Assembly: GCF_011801125.1 (NCBI RefSeq)
Contig: NZ_CP046171.1
Location: 6,014,001-6,078,000 of the forward strand
Reading direction: 5' to 3'
Length of the DNA: 64,000 nucleotides
Origin: Nocardia brasiliensis
GTDB taxonomy: Bacteria; Actinomycetota; Actinomycetes; Mycobacteriales; Mycobacteriaceae
Shown here: piece by piece, positions 1 to 9,417 of the stretch
Position numbering within the stretch: the stretch's first letter is position 1
How the letters are laid out: each line of letters begins with the position of its first letter
Program-made: the position numbers and the translations under genes
The notes under the pieces: model-generated
Told to the model about the DNA's origin: nothing
What the model saw: only the letters and a program-made list of their open reading frames with translations
Databases searched by the model: none

Positions 1-262
1 CCGTCCCAGCGCGCGCCAACGGCACGAAATCGGCATCGAGCAGAGGGGTATCCGGCTCGAGCTCGAGCTTCGAGGACGGGCTGTCCCCCGAGGCCAACAA
101 CGGCACAGCCCGCGGCGTCAACGGAGCCGCCGTACCCGGCGGCGACACCATTATCTGCGCCAACGTCGCGACCAGCAGAACTGACAGCGCCACCGCGCTC
201 GAGCGATACCAATTAGCAGGGAACCAACGCACCGAGGCGTTGCCCTGACGGCGAAGATTCAT
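1..262 (-). CDS. 5' end of an exported or membrane-anchored protein, truncated by the window edge
   Basis: A minus-strand frame is open from an ATG at 262 (or the adjacent in-frame GTG at 265) to the window edge, giving about 87 residues. The first 20 residues are basic and Trp/Asn-containing, followed by one hydrophobic stretch (about residues 21-38, SSAVALSVLLVATLAQIM). A Pro/Ala/Ser/Glu-rich extracytoplasmic-looking region follows. A GGAG sits a few bases before the start codons. The rest of the gene is outside the window, so no function can be given. The N-terminal architecture fits a signal peptide or a single membrane anchor. Confidence 0.55.
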   Translation of the reverse strand, partial: MNLRRQGNASVRWFPANWYRSSAVALSVLLVATLAQIMVSPPGTAAPLTPRAVPLLASGDSPSSKLELEPDTPLLDADFVPLARAGT

Positions 263-937
263 CACACTCCACAATCCCCGAGCCCATAGACGGGCAGCGT
301 AAATCCGACAGAACAGCAGCAACAGGATCAATCCATTCCAGACGGCATTCGTGATGCCAGAGCTACACGTGCCGCGACTCGCGGCACAGTCGCGGAATTC
401 AGTGCCTTACTTCAAGCTCCCGTTCAGAACTGATTCTCCAATTCACTACCGGGCCAGCATGTTGGAATCGACGTACCGATCAGTCTGCGGCGCACTCGAA
501 ATAAACATGCAGTCCATGCCGATTCGACACACCGGGCAGCCACCGACGCAGCAAACAGAAGAGACCGGACGTCAAATAGCCTGATCAGCAGGACATCCCA
601 CAGACTCGGCCGTCGTGCCGATCAAGCACGCTCGAAGTGCAGGCGTACAACGTTGCTGCGCAACTGTTTGAAGACCTTTAAGGCGCTATTCATCTATGCA
701 CGCTCCCCCGACACGGGATTGACTGATACCGAACGACATTAGGACGAATACCCCGCCCTCCGAATAACGGTACAGTTAGATCAAATGGGGAACCAGCGTC
801 CATGCCGACTGGGGAGCCGGACACAGCAGCCGCGGCGACGTCCGGCGCCCTGGCGCACAGCCACCTACCGTCGGATGCCAAGATAGAACGAACCAGTGTC
901 TCGTGGTTCTGTTTATCTTACAGGGTGATTGGGTGTG
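263..937. other. Gene-poor, relatively AT-rich stretch
   Basis: No convincing gene is seen. The base composition is visibly less GC-rich than the rest (especially 380-560), and the only ORF of note (351-584, plus) lacks a ribosome binding site, has no GC3 bias and resembles nothing I know. The stretch lies between a truncated gene and a decayed transposase, so it probably belongs to a small mobile-element scar. Confidence 0.5.
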
Positions 938-1601
938 GTGTTTACTGTCGGAGTGGAGTTGGCGACGGATCAAGTGGCGGAGTTACGCGGGCTGGTGAAA
1001 AACCCGGATATACCTGCGTCGGTGGGTACTCGGGCACGGATCGTGTTGTGACGCGGAGAGAATCGGACGAAGACCGAGATCGCGGCGCTGGCCGGGGTGT
1101 CGCGGCCGACGGTCGATGCATGGCTGGCCCGCTACGAAGCGGACAGGATCGCCGGGCTGCTTGACCGCAAGCGCGGGGCTGGGCGTGAGCAGGTGCCCGC
1201 CCGGATCCGGGCTCGGATTCTGGCGGCGACGCGGACCAGCCCGCCGGCCGGTTGTCGCAGTGGTCGAGCCGGGAGATGGTGAAGTTCATCGCCCGCACCG
1301 AGGGCGTGACGGTGTCGCGGCATTACGTGGCCAAACTCTGGGGCGAGACCGGGCTGAAACCGCATCGCCAGGGCACGTTCAAACTCTGTCGCGACCCGGC
1401 CTTCGCCGACAAGGCCGCCGACGCCGTCGAGTTCTACCTGGACCCGCCCGGCGGGGCAGTGGTACTCACTGCATGGACGAGAACCCCAGGTCCAGGCCCT
1501 CGACAGGACCCAGCCGGGTGCTGCCGATCTGCTTCGAGATGACCGAGAAACGCACCCACGACAACATGACACTAGGCGGCAAGTCAATGGTCCTGCTGTG
1601 A
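938..1601 (+). pseudogene. Decayed IS630-like transposase
   Basis: Conceptual translation from the GTG at 938 gives a helix-turn-helix transposase N-terminus (ATDQVAELRGLVKNP, then TKTEIAALAGVSRPTVDAWL), but an in-frame TGA interrupts it near 1050. Near 1250 the coding sense moves to another frame (SQWSSREMVKFIARTEGVTV, YVAKLWGETGLKPHRQGTF). Near 1470 it moves again (MDEN, TEKRTHD), where the catalytic DDE core should begin. After about 1600 nothing of the core is recognisable. The order HTH, linker, then an MDEK-like motif is that of IS630/Tc1-mariner family transposases. At least one nonsense change, two frame changes and a 3' truncation make it non-functional. A minus-strand frame through 1601-1750 also looks faintly codon-like and may be a second gene fragment. 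Confidence 0.75.
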
Positions 1602-1738
1602 TCCCGGACACGCTCCGGCCGGCGAAATTGCCCAGAGCTTGCGCTTTGCCTGCGGGGTCGATCGCCAGCGCATAGCGACAGCGGCCGTCTGGCGTGCCCG
1701 ACGCGAACTTCCCGGCCGCGACCGGCAGTATGTCGGCC

Positions 1739-3073
1739 ATGCGCGTACTCATCCAGCTTCGCCCATCCGTCGATGTGATTACCGCAGTGGCCGATCGCGC
1801 CGTTCCGGTCGCCACGGCCGATGTCGCCGGACACCTGTCCGGCATCACGCTCGACCAGTCCTACGCCCCGGTCGCGGTGCCGAAGCCGGTGCCCGCCGCG
1901 GCCGCCATCGAGCGACTTAGCTACTCACTGGACCCGGTGGACGCCACGGTGGTGGTGCGCGGCGAGATCGCCGACGACGACCTCGTCCGGGGCCTTACCG
2001 CGTTGACCGAAACCCGCGGCGTCACCGGGGTTTTCGCGGATCCGGTGATCGAAACCAATCTCACCTGCGGCGACACGCCCGCGGTCGGGAACTGGCACGA
2101 CGTCGAAACCCTGGTGCGCCGTGCCGATTTGGCCGCCGCCGGGTTGGACGGCACGAACGTGGCGCTGGCCATCGTCGACACCGGAATCAACGCCGCCCAC
2201 GTGCAGCAGGCGCGCGGCGCGGCCGTGCGCATCGACCCGGCGCGCAGCTGGAATCCCGCCGGGGTCAACGGAACCGCGGGCGAGTTCCCGGTGGCGCACG
2301 GCAGCATGTGCGCCTTCGACGCACTCATCGCCGCGCCGCAGGCCACCCTGCTCGACCTCCCGGTGCTGCAGAGCACCCGGCAGGGCGGCAGCACAATGGA
2401 CGGGCTGCTCTCGGACGCACTGGCCGGCTACGCGCACCTGCGCACCGTGCTCACCGATCAGCCCGCGGCCACGCGCGCACTGGTGATCAGCAACAGCTGG
2501 GGCTCGTTCGCCCCGAACTGGGACTTCCCGGTCGGGCGGCCGGGCAACTACTCCGACAATCCGTCCCATCCATTCAACGTGATCGTCGGGTCGCTGGAGG
2601 CCGCGGGCGCCGATATCGTTTTCGCCGCGGGCAATTGCGGTCGCGACTGCCCCGACGGCCGCTGCGCCTACCGGGAACGCCCGATCGGTGGCGCCAACTC
2701 CCATCCCGCGGTGCTGTCCATCGCGGGGGTCGACACCAAGAACCAGCGGGTCGGCTATTCCTCGCAGGGGCCGGGCCGATTGACCGAACGCAAGCCCGAC
2801 ATCTGCTCCTACACCCACTTTCTCGGCTCGAAGGCCTTCGGCGCGACCGAGCCCGACACCGGCACCTCCGCCGCCTGCCCGGTGGCTGCCGGGCTGGTCG
2901 CCGCGGTGCGGACCCAGTGGTCGGCGACCGCACTGCCACCGGCTCAACTGCGAACGTTGTTGCAGCGCACCGCGACCGCGCAAGCAGGCGGCTACAACTA
3001 CGACTACGGTTACGGCATCACCGACACGGCCGCACTGCTCGCGGAACTGAACAAATCGGCCTCCCGCGCGTAA
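1739..3073 (+). CDS. Subtilisin-like (S8 family) serine peptidase without signal peptide
   Basis: A 444-residue S8 peptidase. The catalytic triad is visible as Asp147 (AIVDTGIN), His187 (VAHGSM) and Ser377 (GTSAACPVAAG), with the oxyanion Asn299 in AAGN. There is no signal peptide or membrane segment, so the enzyme appears cytoplasmic, unlike secreted mycosins. The first about 105 residues form a separate N-terminal region ending in a VFADPVIE motif that recurs in the next gene's product. The start is uncertain: ATG 1739 and the in-frame ATG 1730 both lack a strong Shine-Dalgarno. The downstream 79-codon gene begins 9 bp after the stop and is surely co-transcribed. The substrate is unknown. 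A cytoplasmic peptidase with a small partner could be a regulated or conflict-type protease, but that is inference. Confidence 0.8.
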   Translation: MRVLIQLRPSVDVITAVADRAVPVATADVAGHLSGITLDQSYAPVAVPKPVPAAAAIERLSYSLDPVDATVVVRGEIADDDLVRGLTALTETRGVTGVFADPVIETNLTCGDTPAVGNWHDVETLVRRADLAAAGLDGTNVALAIVDTGINAAHVQQARGAAVRIDPARSWNPAGVNGTAGEFPVAHGSMCAFDALIAAPQATLLDLPVLQSTRQGGSTMDGLLSDALAGYAHLRTVLTDQPAATRALVISNSWGSFAPNWDFPVGRPGNYSDNPSHPFNVIVGSLEAAGADIVFAAGNCGRDCPDGRCAYRERPIGGANSHPAVLSIAGVDTKNQRVGYSSQGPGRLTERKPDICSYTHFLGSKAFGATEPDTGTSAACPVAAGLVAAVRTQWSATALPPAQLRTLLQRTATAQAGGYNYDYGYGITDTAALLAELNKSASRA

Positions 3074-3082
3074 CGTGGGGGC

Positions 3083-3322
3083 ATGCCGTTGCTCACGATT
3101 CGGCTTCCCGCGAACGCGACCCTGGCGGTGGCGCTGCGCGAGCTGAAGCTCACGGTCGACGACGTCGATACCGCGTACGGCCTCATTCCCGTCGACCCCG
3201 CCCAGGGCCTCTACGCCCTGCGGGTGACCGACTCGGCGGCCGCGCGGCTGGACCCCGATCGGGTCCAGATCTTCGCGGATTCCCGGATCGAGGCGATCGA
3301 CGAGCCGAAACCACCCGTCTGA
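3083..3322 (+). CDS. Small partner protein resembling the N-terminal domain of the adjacent S8 peptidase
   Basis: A 79-residue acidic protein encoded 9 bp after the peptidase, with a G-rich ribosome binding site. It shares landmarks, in the same order, with the first 105 residues of the peptidase: a basic, hydrophobic start ending in RLP/LRP, then Y-x-L-x-P-V-D (residue 32 here, 62 there), then (I/V)FAD-x-x-IE (64 here, 99 there). This suggests the small protein is a stand-alone copy of the peptidase prodomain-like region, able to act in trans as inhibitor, foldase or substrate mimic. The relationship is seen by eye and needs an alignment score. There is no signal peptide. Confidence 0.6.
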   Translation: MPLLTIRLPANATLAVALRELKLTVDDVDTAYGLIPVDPAQGLYALRVTDSAAARLDPDRVQIFADSRIEAIDEPKPPV

Positions 3323-3617
3323 GAAGCCGATTCGACCGCGCCCCGCTCGGCGGTGCGCGGCTCGAATCGGCCCCGGCCGACCGTCCGATCGATTGATTGC
3401 CCAGTGCTTGCTCTCAGATGGCCAGGTGGCCGCTGCCGGTCTGCCCACGTGGCGCCGAACCGCCTATCGGCCAATTCTGTGATCCACCACAATGATTCAG
3501 TCCCCCGTCTGGTACGGCGTCCGACAGACCGAACGCGGGTTGTCTCGAAAACACAACATTCCGTGTGGGAACCCGACATCCGTACACACGGGAACCGCCC
3601 GGTCTAAGATCCGCCCC

Positions 3618-4658
3618 ATGGGTACGCGAGCGGTGCACTTCGTTGGAAGTTTTCCGGCCGAGAGCACCGATACCGCGATGCGCGCCATGCTCGACACGTC
3701 CTGGCCGCTGCTACGCACGCTGCCCACCGGCGAGACCCGACGCTATGAGTTCTACATCAAACCGATAATCGAGGATCTGGTCGCCCAGGGCGTCTTGGCA
3801 TCGAAGAGGGCGGGTGAGTGGGATACCAGTCGGCAGCGCACCATTTACCGCCCCGCACGCGGCAAACGACTCACCGCCGACCTGATGGATCTGGGCTATC
3901 TGCACGAGACCGCGGAGGCACTTCCGGTCTTCCGGGCGTTGTGCGAGCAGCGCGGACTCTCCGGCCTCACCCTGCAGATGGGCATGCCCACCGACTTCAC
4001 CCTCGCGTTCATCGCGATGGGCGGCACCGGCGTGCTGCGGCATCGGCGGGCGTTCAGCGCGGCCGCGGTGCGCGAGATCGCCGCGATCCAGGAGCTCACC
4101 GACGGCGAGGTAGTCATCCAGTTGGAAGCCACCGCGGAACTGGTGCTGATGGCCAAGACCCAGCCGCTGCACCGGGTGGTGAACAGGGCGCTCGGCCTGA
4201 GCAAGGGCATCGCCGCGCTGGCCGCGAGCGCGCCCGCGGGTACCCGATTCGGTGTGCACCTGTGCCTCGGCAGCATGAACAACAAGGCAAGGGCCACCCT
4301 GCGCGACACTCGACCGCTCGTCTATTTCGCCAATTCCCTTGCCCGGCAGTGGCCTTCGGATCGCCCCCTGGAGTTCATCCACGCGCCGTTCGCGGCTGGG
4401 GACACCCCGCCTGCCACCGAACCCGGGTTCTACCGGGCGTTGGCGGGTCTGCGGCTGCACGAGGACACCAATTTCTACGCCGGCCTGGTGCACGACATCC
4501 CCACCGAGGCAGCGCAATCGCAGACGTTGCGACAGATCGAGCAGGCGCTGGGCAGGCCGGTCGACGGGGTCGCCACCGCGTGCGGCCTCGGCCGCCGACC
4601 ACGTTCGTTCGCCGATGAACTGATGGCACGGGCCAGGCGGCTGGCCGAGCGGGACTGA
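3618..4658 (+). CDS. MetE/UROD-like fold protein of unknown function
   Basis: A 346-residue protein starting at ATG 3618. The N-terminal HFVGSFPAEST motif and its placement recall the start of the C-terminal catalytic half of cobalamin-independent methionine synthase and the uroporphyrinogen decarboxylase superfamily (GSFP). HLCLGSMNNK near the middle and the C-terminal CGLGRRP segment fit the conserved strands of such TIM barrels. I cannot see the full zinc-binding His/Cys set of MetE, so methionine synthesis is not claimed. The family assignment rests on a few motifs. It is monocistronic, with 295 bp of non-coding sequence upstream. Confidence 0.5.
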   Translation: MGTRAVHFVGSFPAESTDTAMRAMLDTSWPLLRTLPTGETRRYEFYIKPIIEDLVAQGVLASKRAGEWDTSRQRTIYRPARGKRLTADLMDLGYLHETAEALPVFRALCEQRGLSGLTLQMGMPTDFTLAFIAMGGTGVLRHRRAFSAAAVREIAAIQELTDGEVVIQLEATAELVLMAKTQPLHRVVNRALGLSKGIAALAASAPAGTRFGVHLCLGSMNNKARATLRDTRPLVYFANSLARQWPSDRPLEFIHAPFAAGDTPPATEPGFYRALAGLRLHEDTNFYAGLVHDIPTEAAQSQTLRQIEQALGRPVDGVATACGLGRRPRSFADELMARARRLAERD

Positions 4659-4802
4659 CCGTGGTCGGCCGCCCGATTCCGGTGGCCGCATCGAGAATTT
4701 CAACGCGATGTCGCGCACAATGACTCCCGGCAGCGCACAGGCAACGGTGCTCGATCGCTACGCTGGTGATCGAGCAGAGACAAGCCACGTCGGGAGGAAC
4801 CC

Positions 4803-5597
4803 TTGTCGGGGATGGACCGAGAGCCTGGACTCAACCCCAAAGTGCCGAGTTCCGCGCGCATCTATGACTACATGCTCGGCGGTAAGGACAACTACGAGGT
4901 CGACCGCGAGGTCGCCCGCCGCATGCTCGCGATCGCCCCGGACACCAAGGCCCTTGCCTGGTTCATCCGCCAATTCCTGGTCCAGGCAGTCGGATCGGCC
5001 GCCAAGGCGGGGGTCAAGCAGTTCATCGACCTCGGCGCCGGCATCCCCACTTCCCCCAACGTGCACGAGGTCGCACGCAAAATCGAGCCGTCGGCCCGAG
5101 TCGTCTATATCGATAACGACCCCGTGGTCCGCGCGCACTGCGACGCGTTGCTGGCCAACTCCCCCGGCCTCGCGGTCGTGCAGGCCGACATCCGAAGCCC
5201 GCACGAGATCATCGACCGGCTCAAAACCGACTCGCTCATCGACTTCAGCGAACCGGTCGCCGTGCTCATCATCGGCGTGCTGCACTACGTGATGGACGAG
5301 GAGAACCCGGGCGGGATCCTCGCCGCGTTCCGCGACGCCATGGCGCCGGGCAGCTACCTGGCCCTCACCCACGGATCCAACGAGACCAACCCGGACTTCA
5401 TCAGCCAATCCCAGTCCGACACCGACAACACCCCCTCCCAGGTGCGCTACCGCTCGGCCGCGGAGGTCGAGGAACTCATGGCGGGCTTCGAACTGCTCGG
5501 GCCCGGCGTCGCACCCGCGCAAGAGTTCCTCGATGCCGAACTGCCCGCGACCCGGCTGGTGATCTACGGCGGCCTCGGCCGCAAGTCAGCCGACTAG
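4803..5597 (+). CDS. SAM-dependent methyltransferase of the DUF574/Methyltransf_19 type
   Basis: A 264-residue protein. The TTG start at 4803 is preferred because GGGAGG lies 6-7 bp upstream; the in-frame ATG at 4812 is too far from it. Hallmarks of this actinomycete-specific family are SSARIYDYMLGGKDNYEVDR at the N-terminus, the SAM-binding FIDLGAGIPTSPNVHE, VVYIDNDPVV, and the LHYVMDEENP segment. Members are numerous in Streptomyces and Nocardia; their substrates are mostly unknown. The 3' end overlaps the convergent histidine kinase gene by 12 bp. Confidence 0.85.
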   Translation: MSGMDREPGLNPKVPSSARIYDYMLGGKDNYEVDREVARRMLAIAPDTKALAWFIRQFLVQAVGSAAKAGVKQFIDLGAGIPTSPNVHEVARKIEPSARVVYIDNDPVVRAHCDALLANSPGLAVVQADIRSPHEIIDRLKTDSLIDFSEPVAVLIIGVLHYVMDEENPGGILAAFRDAMAPGSYLALTHGSNETNPDFISQSQSDTDNTPSQVRYRSAAEVEELMAGFELLGPGVAPAQEFLDAELPATRLVIYGGLGRKSAD

Positions 5598-6914
5598 CCG
5601 CTTACGCCGGGGCGAATCGGATGTCGCCGCAGGCGGCAGTCGAAAACCGACGCGGGCACCCGGGCCCGGCTCGGCGAACACCGTGCCGTGGTGCGCGGTG
5701 ACGATGTTGTCGACAATCGCCAGACCCAGACCGGACCCCGGGATACCCTGCGTATTCGCGGCACGGTAGAAGCGACCGAAGACCGCGGTGGTGTCGGCGG
5801 CCGCAATTCCGGGACCATGGTCACGCACCGCCAGTTCCGTGCCGTCGACGTGCACCTCGATCGGCGTATCCGCCGGGCTGAATTTGATCGCGTTACCGAG
5901 CAGATTGTCGATACACCGCTCGAGCGCGCGCAACCGGCCGCGCACCGGCAGTGGCTGCCGCACGGTGATCGTGATGGTGCGCCCGCTACGGTGCCGGAAA
6001 CGCTGTGCACAGTCCTCGGCCAGGGTCGCCAGATCCAGTGCCGTGACGTCCTCGTCCGTGCGCTGGTCGGTAGCCAGCTCGACCAGTTCGGCGACGAGCC
6101 CGTCCAGCGCGACCGATTCCTGCACCAGGGTGTGCAGCACCTTGGCCTCGTCCTCGGGCGCCAGCCTGCCCTTGGCACGGTGCAGGAGCTCGGCGCTGCC
6201 ACGAATGGAGGTCAGCGGAGTCCGCAGCTCGTGACTGGCGTCCTGGACGAGCCGGTGCTGCTGCGCGCGGGAGCGGCGCAGCGCGACCAGCATGGTCGCG
6301 AAACTGCCGGTGAGCCTGCCGATTTCGTCACGGCCGGTGGGCGGAAGTGGCACCGAGAGATCCTGGGTGGAGCTGATGTGCTCGGTCGCGGCGAGCAACC
6401 GCCGCACCGGTCGCAGGATACGCCCGATCGCCAGCCAGCTGAGCAGCGCCGACACCGCCACCGCGAGCGCGGTGATACCGCCGGTGCGCCAGAGGAACTC
6501 CTTGTCGACCTGATCGGGCTTCTCATACCGCTGGGCCACCATCACCGCGCCGCCGCCCGGCCGGGGCTTGGTCAGGATGCCGTACGGCTTGCCGTTCAGG
6601 TCGATGTTGTATTCGGCTGTGCCGCTGCCGGTTCGGGCGACCACACGGTCGGCCTCGGCGACCGGCAGCACCATCCGGCCCGCCGCGATCGGTTCGGCGG
6701 TGCCGTCGGCGCGCACGAGTTGTTCGGTGGTGTCGGGCCGTTGCGGCAACACCGCGGGCAGCACCGCGATGACCGCGTCGGCCCGATCGTTGAGGCTGTG
6801 GTCGAACTGCGTGCTGATCAGGCTCACCACCCCGCGATAGGACAGCGTGAGCGTGACGAGGATGGCGGCTACCACCGCGACCACGACGACCAGGGTGAGC
6901 CGCGCCCGCAACAT
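5586..6914 (-). CDS. Sensor histidine kinase (MprB/TcrY-like)
   Basis: An OmpR-partner sensor kinase of 442 residues. It has a first transmembrane helix at about residues 5-30, an extracytoplasmic sensor of about 130 residues, a second helix at about 155-175, then HAMP, HisKA and HATPase domains. The phospho-acceptor is in the H-box DASHELRTPLTS. The N box (IDNLLGNAIKFSP), G1 (VRDHGPGIA) and G2 (GSGLGLAIV) are intact. It starts at ATG 6914 (or GTG 6917) and overlaps the stop codon of the response regulator in a GTGATG junction, so the pair is translationally coupled. The signal is unknown. Confidence 0.9.
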   Translation of the reverse strand: MLRARLTLVVVVAVVAAILVTLTLSYRGVVSLISTQFDHSLNDRADAVIAVLPAVLPQRPDTTEQLVRADGTAEPIAAGRMVLPVAEADRVVARTGSGTAEYNIDLNGKPYGILTKPRPGGGAVMVAQRYEKPDQVDKEFLWRTGGITALAVAVSALLSWLAIGRILRPVRRLLAATEHISSTQDLSVPLPPTGRDEIGRLTGSFATMLVALRRSRAQQHRLVQDASHELRTPLTSIRGSAELLHRAKGRLAPEDEAKVLHTLVQESVALDGLVAELVELATDQRTDEDVTALDLATLAEDCAQRFRHRSGRTITITVRQPLPVRGRLRALERCIDNLLGNAIKFSPADTPIEVHVDGTELAVRDHGPGIAAADTTAVFGRFYRAANTQGIPGSGLGLAIVDNIVTAHHGTVFAEPGPGARVGFRLPPAATSDSPRRKRLVG

Positions 6915-7672
6915 CACGCGGGCCGCACGGAGTAGCCGACATTGCGGACCGTGTGGATCAGCCGGGGTTCGCCCGCCTCCTCGGTCTTACGCCGCAGATA
7001 CCCGATGTAGACATCGAGCGAGCGGGAGTCGGTGTCGAAGTCGAAACCCCAGATGTGCTCGTAGATCCGGCTGCGGCTCAACACGATTCGCGCGTTGCGC
7101 AGCAGCAGTTCCAGCACGTCGAACTCGGTCTTGGTGAGCTCGATCGCCCGCGCGCCGCGGTGCACCTGCCTGGTCGCGGTGTCGAGCGTCAGGTCATCGA
7201 CCGTGAGCACGGTGCCGTCGTCCTCGCCGAAGGTGCTGCGGCGCAGCAGGGCACGTAACCGGGCGAGCAGTTCGTCGGTGGCGAACGGTTTGGGCAGGTA
7301 GTCGTCGGCGCCCGCGTCGAGCCCGGCCACCCGGTCGCCGATCTGGTGTCGGGCGGTGAGCACCAGTATCGGCAGCCGGTCGCCCTGCCTGCGCAGCAAC
7401 CGGCACAGCGACAGTCCGTCCAGGCGCGGCATCACGACGTCGACCACGGCCAGGTCCGGCCGCTGTCGCGCCAGCAGGTCGAGGGCCTCCTGCCCGTCGG
7501 CGGCCAGCAGCACCTGATAGCCCTCGAAGCGCAGCAGTTGGTCCAGCGTGCTGCGCACATGCGGATCGTCCTCGACGACGAGGACCGACGCGGCGGGCAC
7601 AGACGAGCTCGTGGAGTTCACCCGGTCATTGTTGCTGGTGAGTAGCGATGCCGCCGGGGTCAGGCCGCCCAT
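6914..7672 (-). CDS. OmpR-family response regulator
   Basis: A receiver domain with phospho-acceptor Asp78 (counted from ATG 7672; [11 protein letters not shown]) and switch residues LTARH and KPFA is followed by a winged-helix DNA-binding domain ([40 protein letters not shown]). It is the cognate regulator of the kinase downstream. The start is uncertain: ATG 7672 has no clear Shine-Dalgarno and may be leaderless, and GTG 7621 would remove a Ser-rich 17-residue extension. The gene is divergent from a lipoprotein hydrolase gene across about 150 bp, so that gene is a natural candidate target. Confidence 0.9.
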   Translation of the reverse strand: MGGLTPAASLLTSNNDRVNSTSSSVPAASVLVVEDDPHVRSTLDQLLRFEGYQVLLAADGQEALDLLARQRPDLAVVDVVMPRLDGLSLCRLLRRQGDRLPILVLTARHQIGDRVAGLDAGADDYLPKPFATDELLARLRALLRRSTFGEDDGTVLTVDDLTLDTATRQVHRGARAIELTKTEFDVLELLLRNARIVLSRSRIYEHIWGFDFDTDSRSLDVYIGYLRRKTEEAGEPRLIHTVRNVGYSVRPA

Positions 7673-7823
7673 TTCGTGACTACGGTCACCCCATAGCGAC
7701 CCGGGCTCGCGATTCTTACCTGTTTCTTTCGCGGCCCTCGCAATCCACTGACATCGGCCGCACAGGATCTTCCCCATACCGCAGCCGAATGCGGGAAGTG
7801 TTTTCGACAAAGGGGTTTCGACG

Positions 7824-9311
7824 ATGCGCAAGAGTATGCGGGTAGTCGCGGGTGCGCTGGCGGCGCTCGCCGCGGCGACCATGATCACGGCGTGCGCCGA
7901 CGGCGCGACGCCGCCGGGACCGGACTGGTGCCCGAGCGTGCCGGGCCATCGGGTCGAGTGCGGGGTGCAGTCCCGGCCGCTGATCGCCGATCAGCCCGAA
8001 TCAGGCACCGTCGCAGTGAGTTACGCGCTCATTCGGCGCAGCAAGCTGGACGCGCCCGCGCTGGGCACCATCGCCCCGAATCCCGGTGGGCCCGGCGTGC
8101 CGCTGATCGCCCACGCCGAGCAGGCGGTCCAGCTGTCCGCGCGCATGCTGGAGGACCACGACCTGCTGCTGGTCGATCCACGCGGCACCGGGCTGTCCAG
8201 CCCGTTGGACTGCGGCGCGGACGAGATCGACTACCAACTCGGCACCCGCGACCAGCAGCAGCGCATGGTGGCCCGCTGTGCCGAGCAGCTGGGCCCGCGC
8301 GCCGCGGGCTATACCTCGGCGGCCACCGCGGACGACTTCGACGCGGTGCGTGCCCGGCTCGGCATCCCGAAGCTGGTGCTCTACGGCATCTCCTACGGCA
8401 CCTATCTGATGCCCATCTATGCCGAACGCCACCCCGACACCGTGCAGTCCATGGTGTTGACCGGCGCGTATCCGCCCGACTCCGACCCGCTGTCGCGCCC
8501 CAACGCCGAGGCCTTGTCGCTTGCCCTGCAACGGATCTGCGAACGTAGCCGGGCCTGTGACGGCGCGACCGCGGTCGCCGATCTCGCCGCGGTGTCCCAG
8601 CGCCTCGCCGTCGCCCCCGTGGCGATGAACGGCCCACGGCCATGGCAGCTCGACGAGAACAAGCTGGCCACACTGGCTTTCGAGACGGCGACCAGCAATG
8701 TCGGGGCGAATCCCGCCGAGCTGACCGCGCTCGGCATGCTGCCCGCCGCCCTGCACGCGGCCGTGCGAGGTGACGATATGCCGTTGCGGGACTTCGCCGC
8801 TCGCGCCGGCGGTGAACCGGCCACGGAGAAGATCGACCTCTATCTCACCGTCGCCTGCAACGACTACCCCACGCTCTGGTCGCGCCAGGCGCCGGTGCCC
8901 GAGCGGGCACAGCAGTACCGGCAGGTCGTCGAAACAGCGGGCGATACCGGCGCATTCAGCGCGGCAGGCTTCAACGGGGGCATCCGCGACGGCGGCGACG
9001 CCTGCCTGCGCTGGCCAGCGTTCACCGAGGCACACGCCGCGCCCGCCCGCGGCGCGCTCCCCGATGTGCCGGTGCTGGTGCTCTCCGGTGATCTCGACGC
9101 CATCACCCCGGACGCGAATGGACAGCGGGTGGCCGCCATGTTCCCGCGCGCCACGTTCCTATCCGTCCCCAACACCGGCCACATCCCCGACCTGGAGCCC
9201 AGCGGCTGTGTCGTCGGCATCGTCGACCATTTCGTCCGCACCGGCACGCCCGGCTCCACCGACTGCGTGGCCGCCGTGCCGCCGATCCAGGTCACCCCGG
9301 TACCGCGCTGA
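7824..9311 (+). CDS. Lipoprotein alpha/beta hydrolase (tripeptidyl aminopeptidase-like, S33)
   Basis: A 495-residue exported hydrolase. A lipobox (ITAC) predicts lipidation at Cys24. The nucleophile elbow is GISYG (Ser190), the oxyanion region is NPGGPG, and the Asp and His are in the C-terminal SGDLDAITP and NTGHIPD motifs. This is the TAP-like layout of Streptomyces tripeptidyl aminopeptidases and mycobacterial CaeA/Hip1-type enzymes. AAAGGGG precedes the ATG. It is divergent from the two-component operon. A hairpin immediately downstream terminates it. Confidence 0.88.
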   Translation: MRKSMRVVAGALAALAAATMITACADGATPPGPDWCPSVPGHRVECGVQSRPLIADQPESGTVAVSYALIRRSKLDAPALGTIAPNPGGPGVPLIAHAEQAVQLSARMLEDHDLLLVDPRGTGLSSPLDCGADEIDYQLGTRDQQQRMVARCAEQLGPRAAGYTSAATADDFDAVRARLGIPKLVLYGISYGTYLMPIYAERHPDTVQSMVLTGAYPPDSDPLSRPNAEALSLALQRICERSRACDGATAVADLAAVSQRLAVAPVAMNGPRPWQLDENKLATLAFETATSNVGANPAELTALGMLPAALHAAVRGDDMPLRDFAARAGGEPATEKIDLYLTVACNDYPTLWSRQAPVPERAQQYRQVVETAGDTGAFSAAGFNGGIRDGGDACLRWPAFTEAHAAPARGALPDVPVLVLSGDLDAITPDANGQRVAAMFPRATFLSVPNTGHIPDLEPSGCVVGIVDHFVRTGTPGSTDCVAAVPPIQVTPVPR

Positions 9312-9324
9312 GCCAGCCGGTCAC

Positions 9325-9364
9325 CCGCGCGGTGGGCGAGGTGTGCGCCTCGCCCACCGCGCGG
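9325..9364. terminator. Bidirectional hairpin terminator
   Basis: A perfect 17-bp inverted repeat (arms 9325-9341 and 9348-9364, 6-nt loop), extremely GC-rich, between the convergent hydrolase gene (stop 9311) and the minus-strand gene ending at 9418. There is no T-run, as is common in actinobacteria. Confidence 0.8.
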
Positions 9365-9417
9365 CACTGTCTCGTGAGTCCACCCGGATGCACCGAATGG
9401 GCGCTATGGGACAGGGC

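Noticed and set aside
351..584. 77-codon plus-strand reading frame
   Set aside because: No ribosome site, no GC3 bias, no recognisable motif; lies in an AT-rich scar next to a decayed transposase.
938..1601. Intact insertion sequence with terminal inverted repeats
   Set aside because: No matching terminal repeats or target duplication could be found by eye, and the transposase is broken in several places.
1132..1848. 238-codon minus-strand frame across the transposase and peptidase start
   Set aside because: Mostly antisense to the two plus-strand features; only a short part (1601-1750) looks codon-like and may be a fragment.
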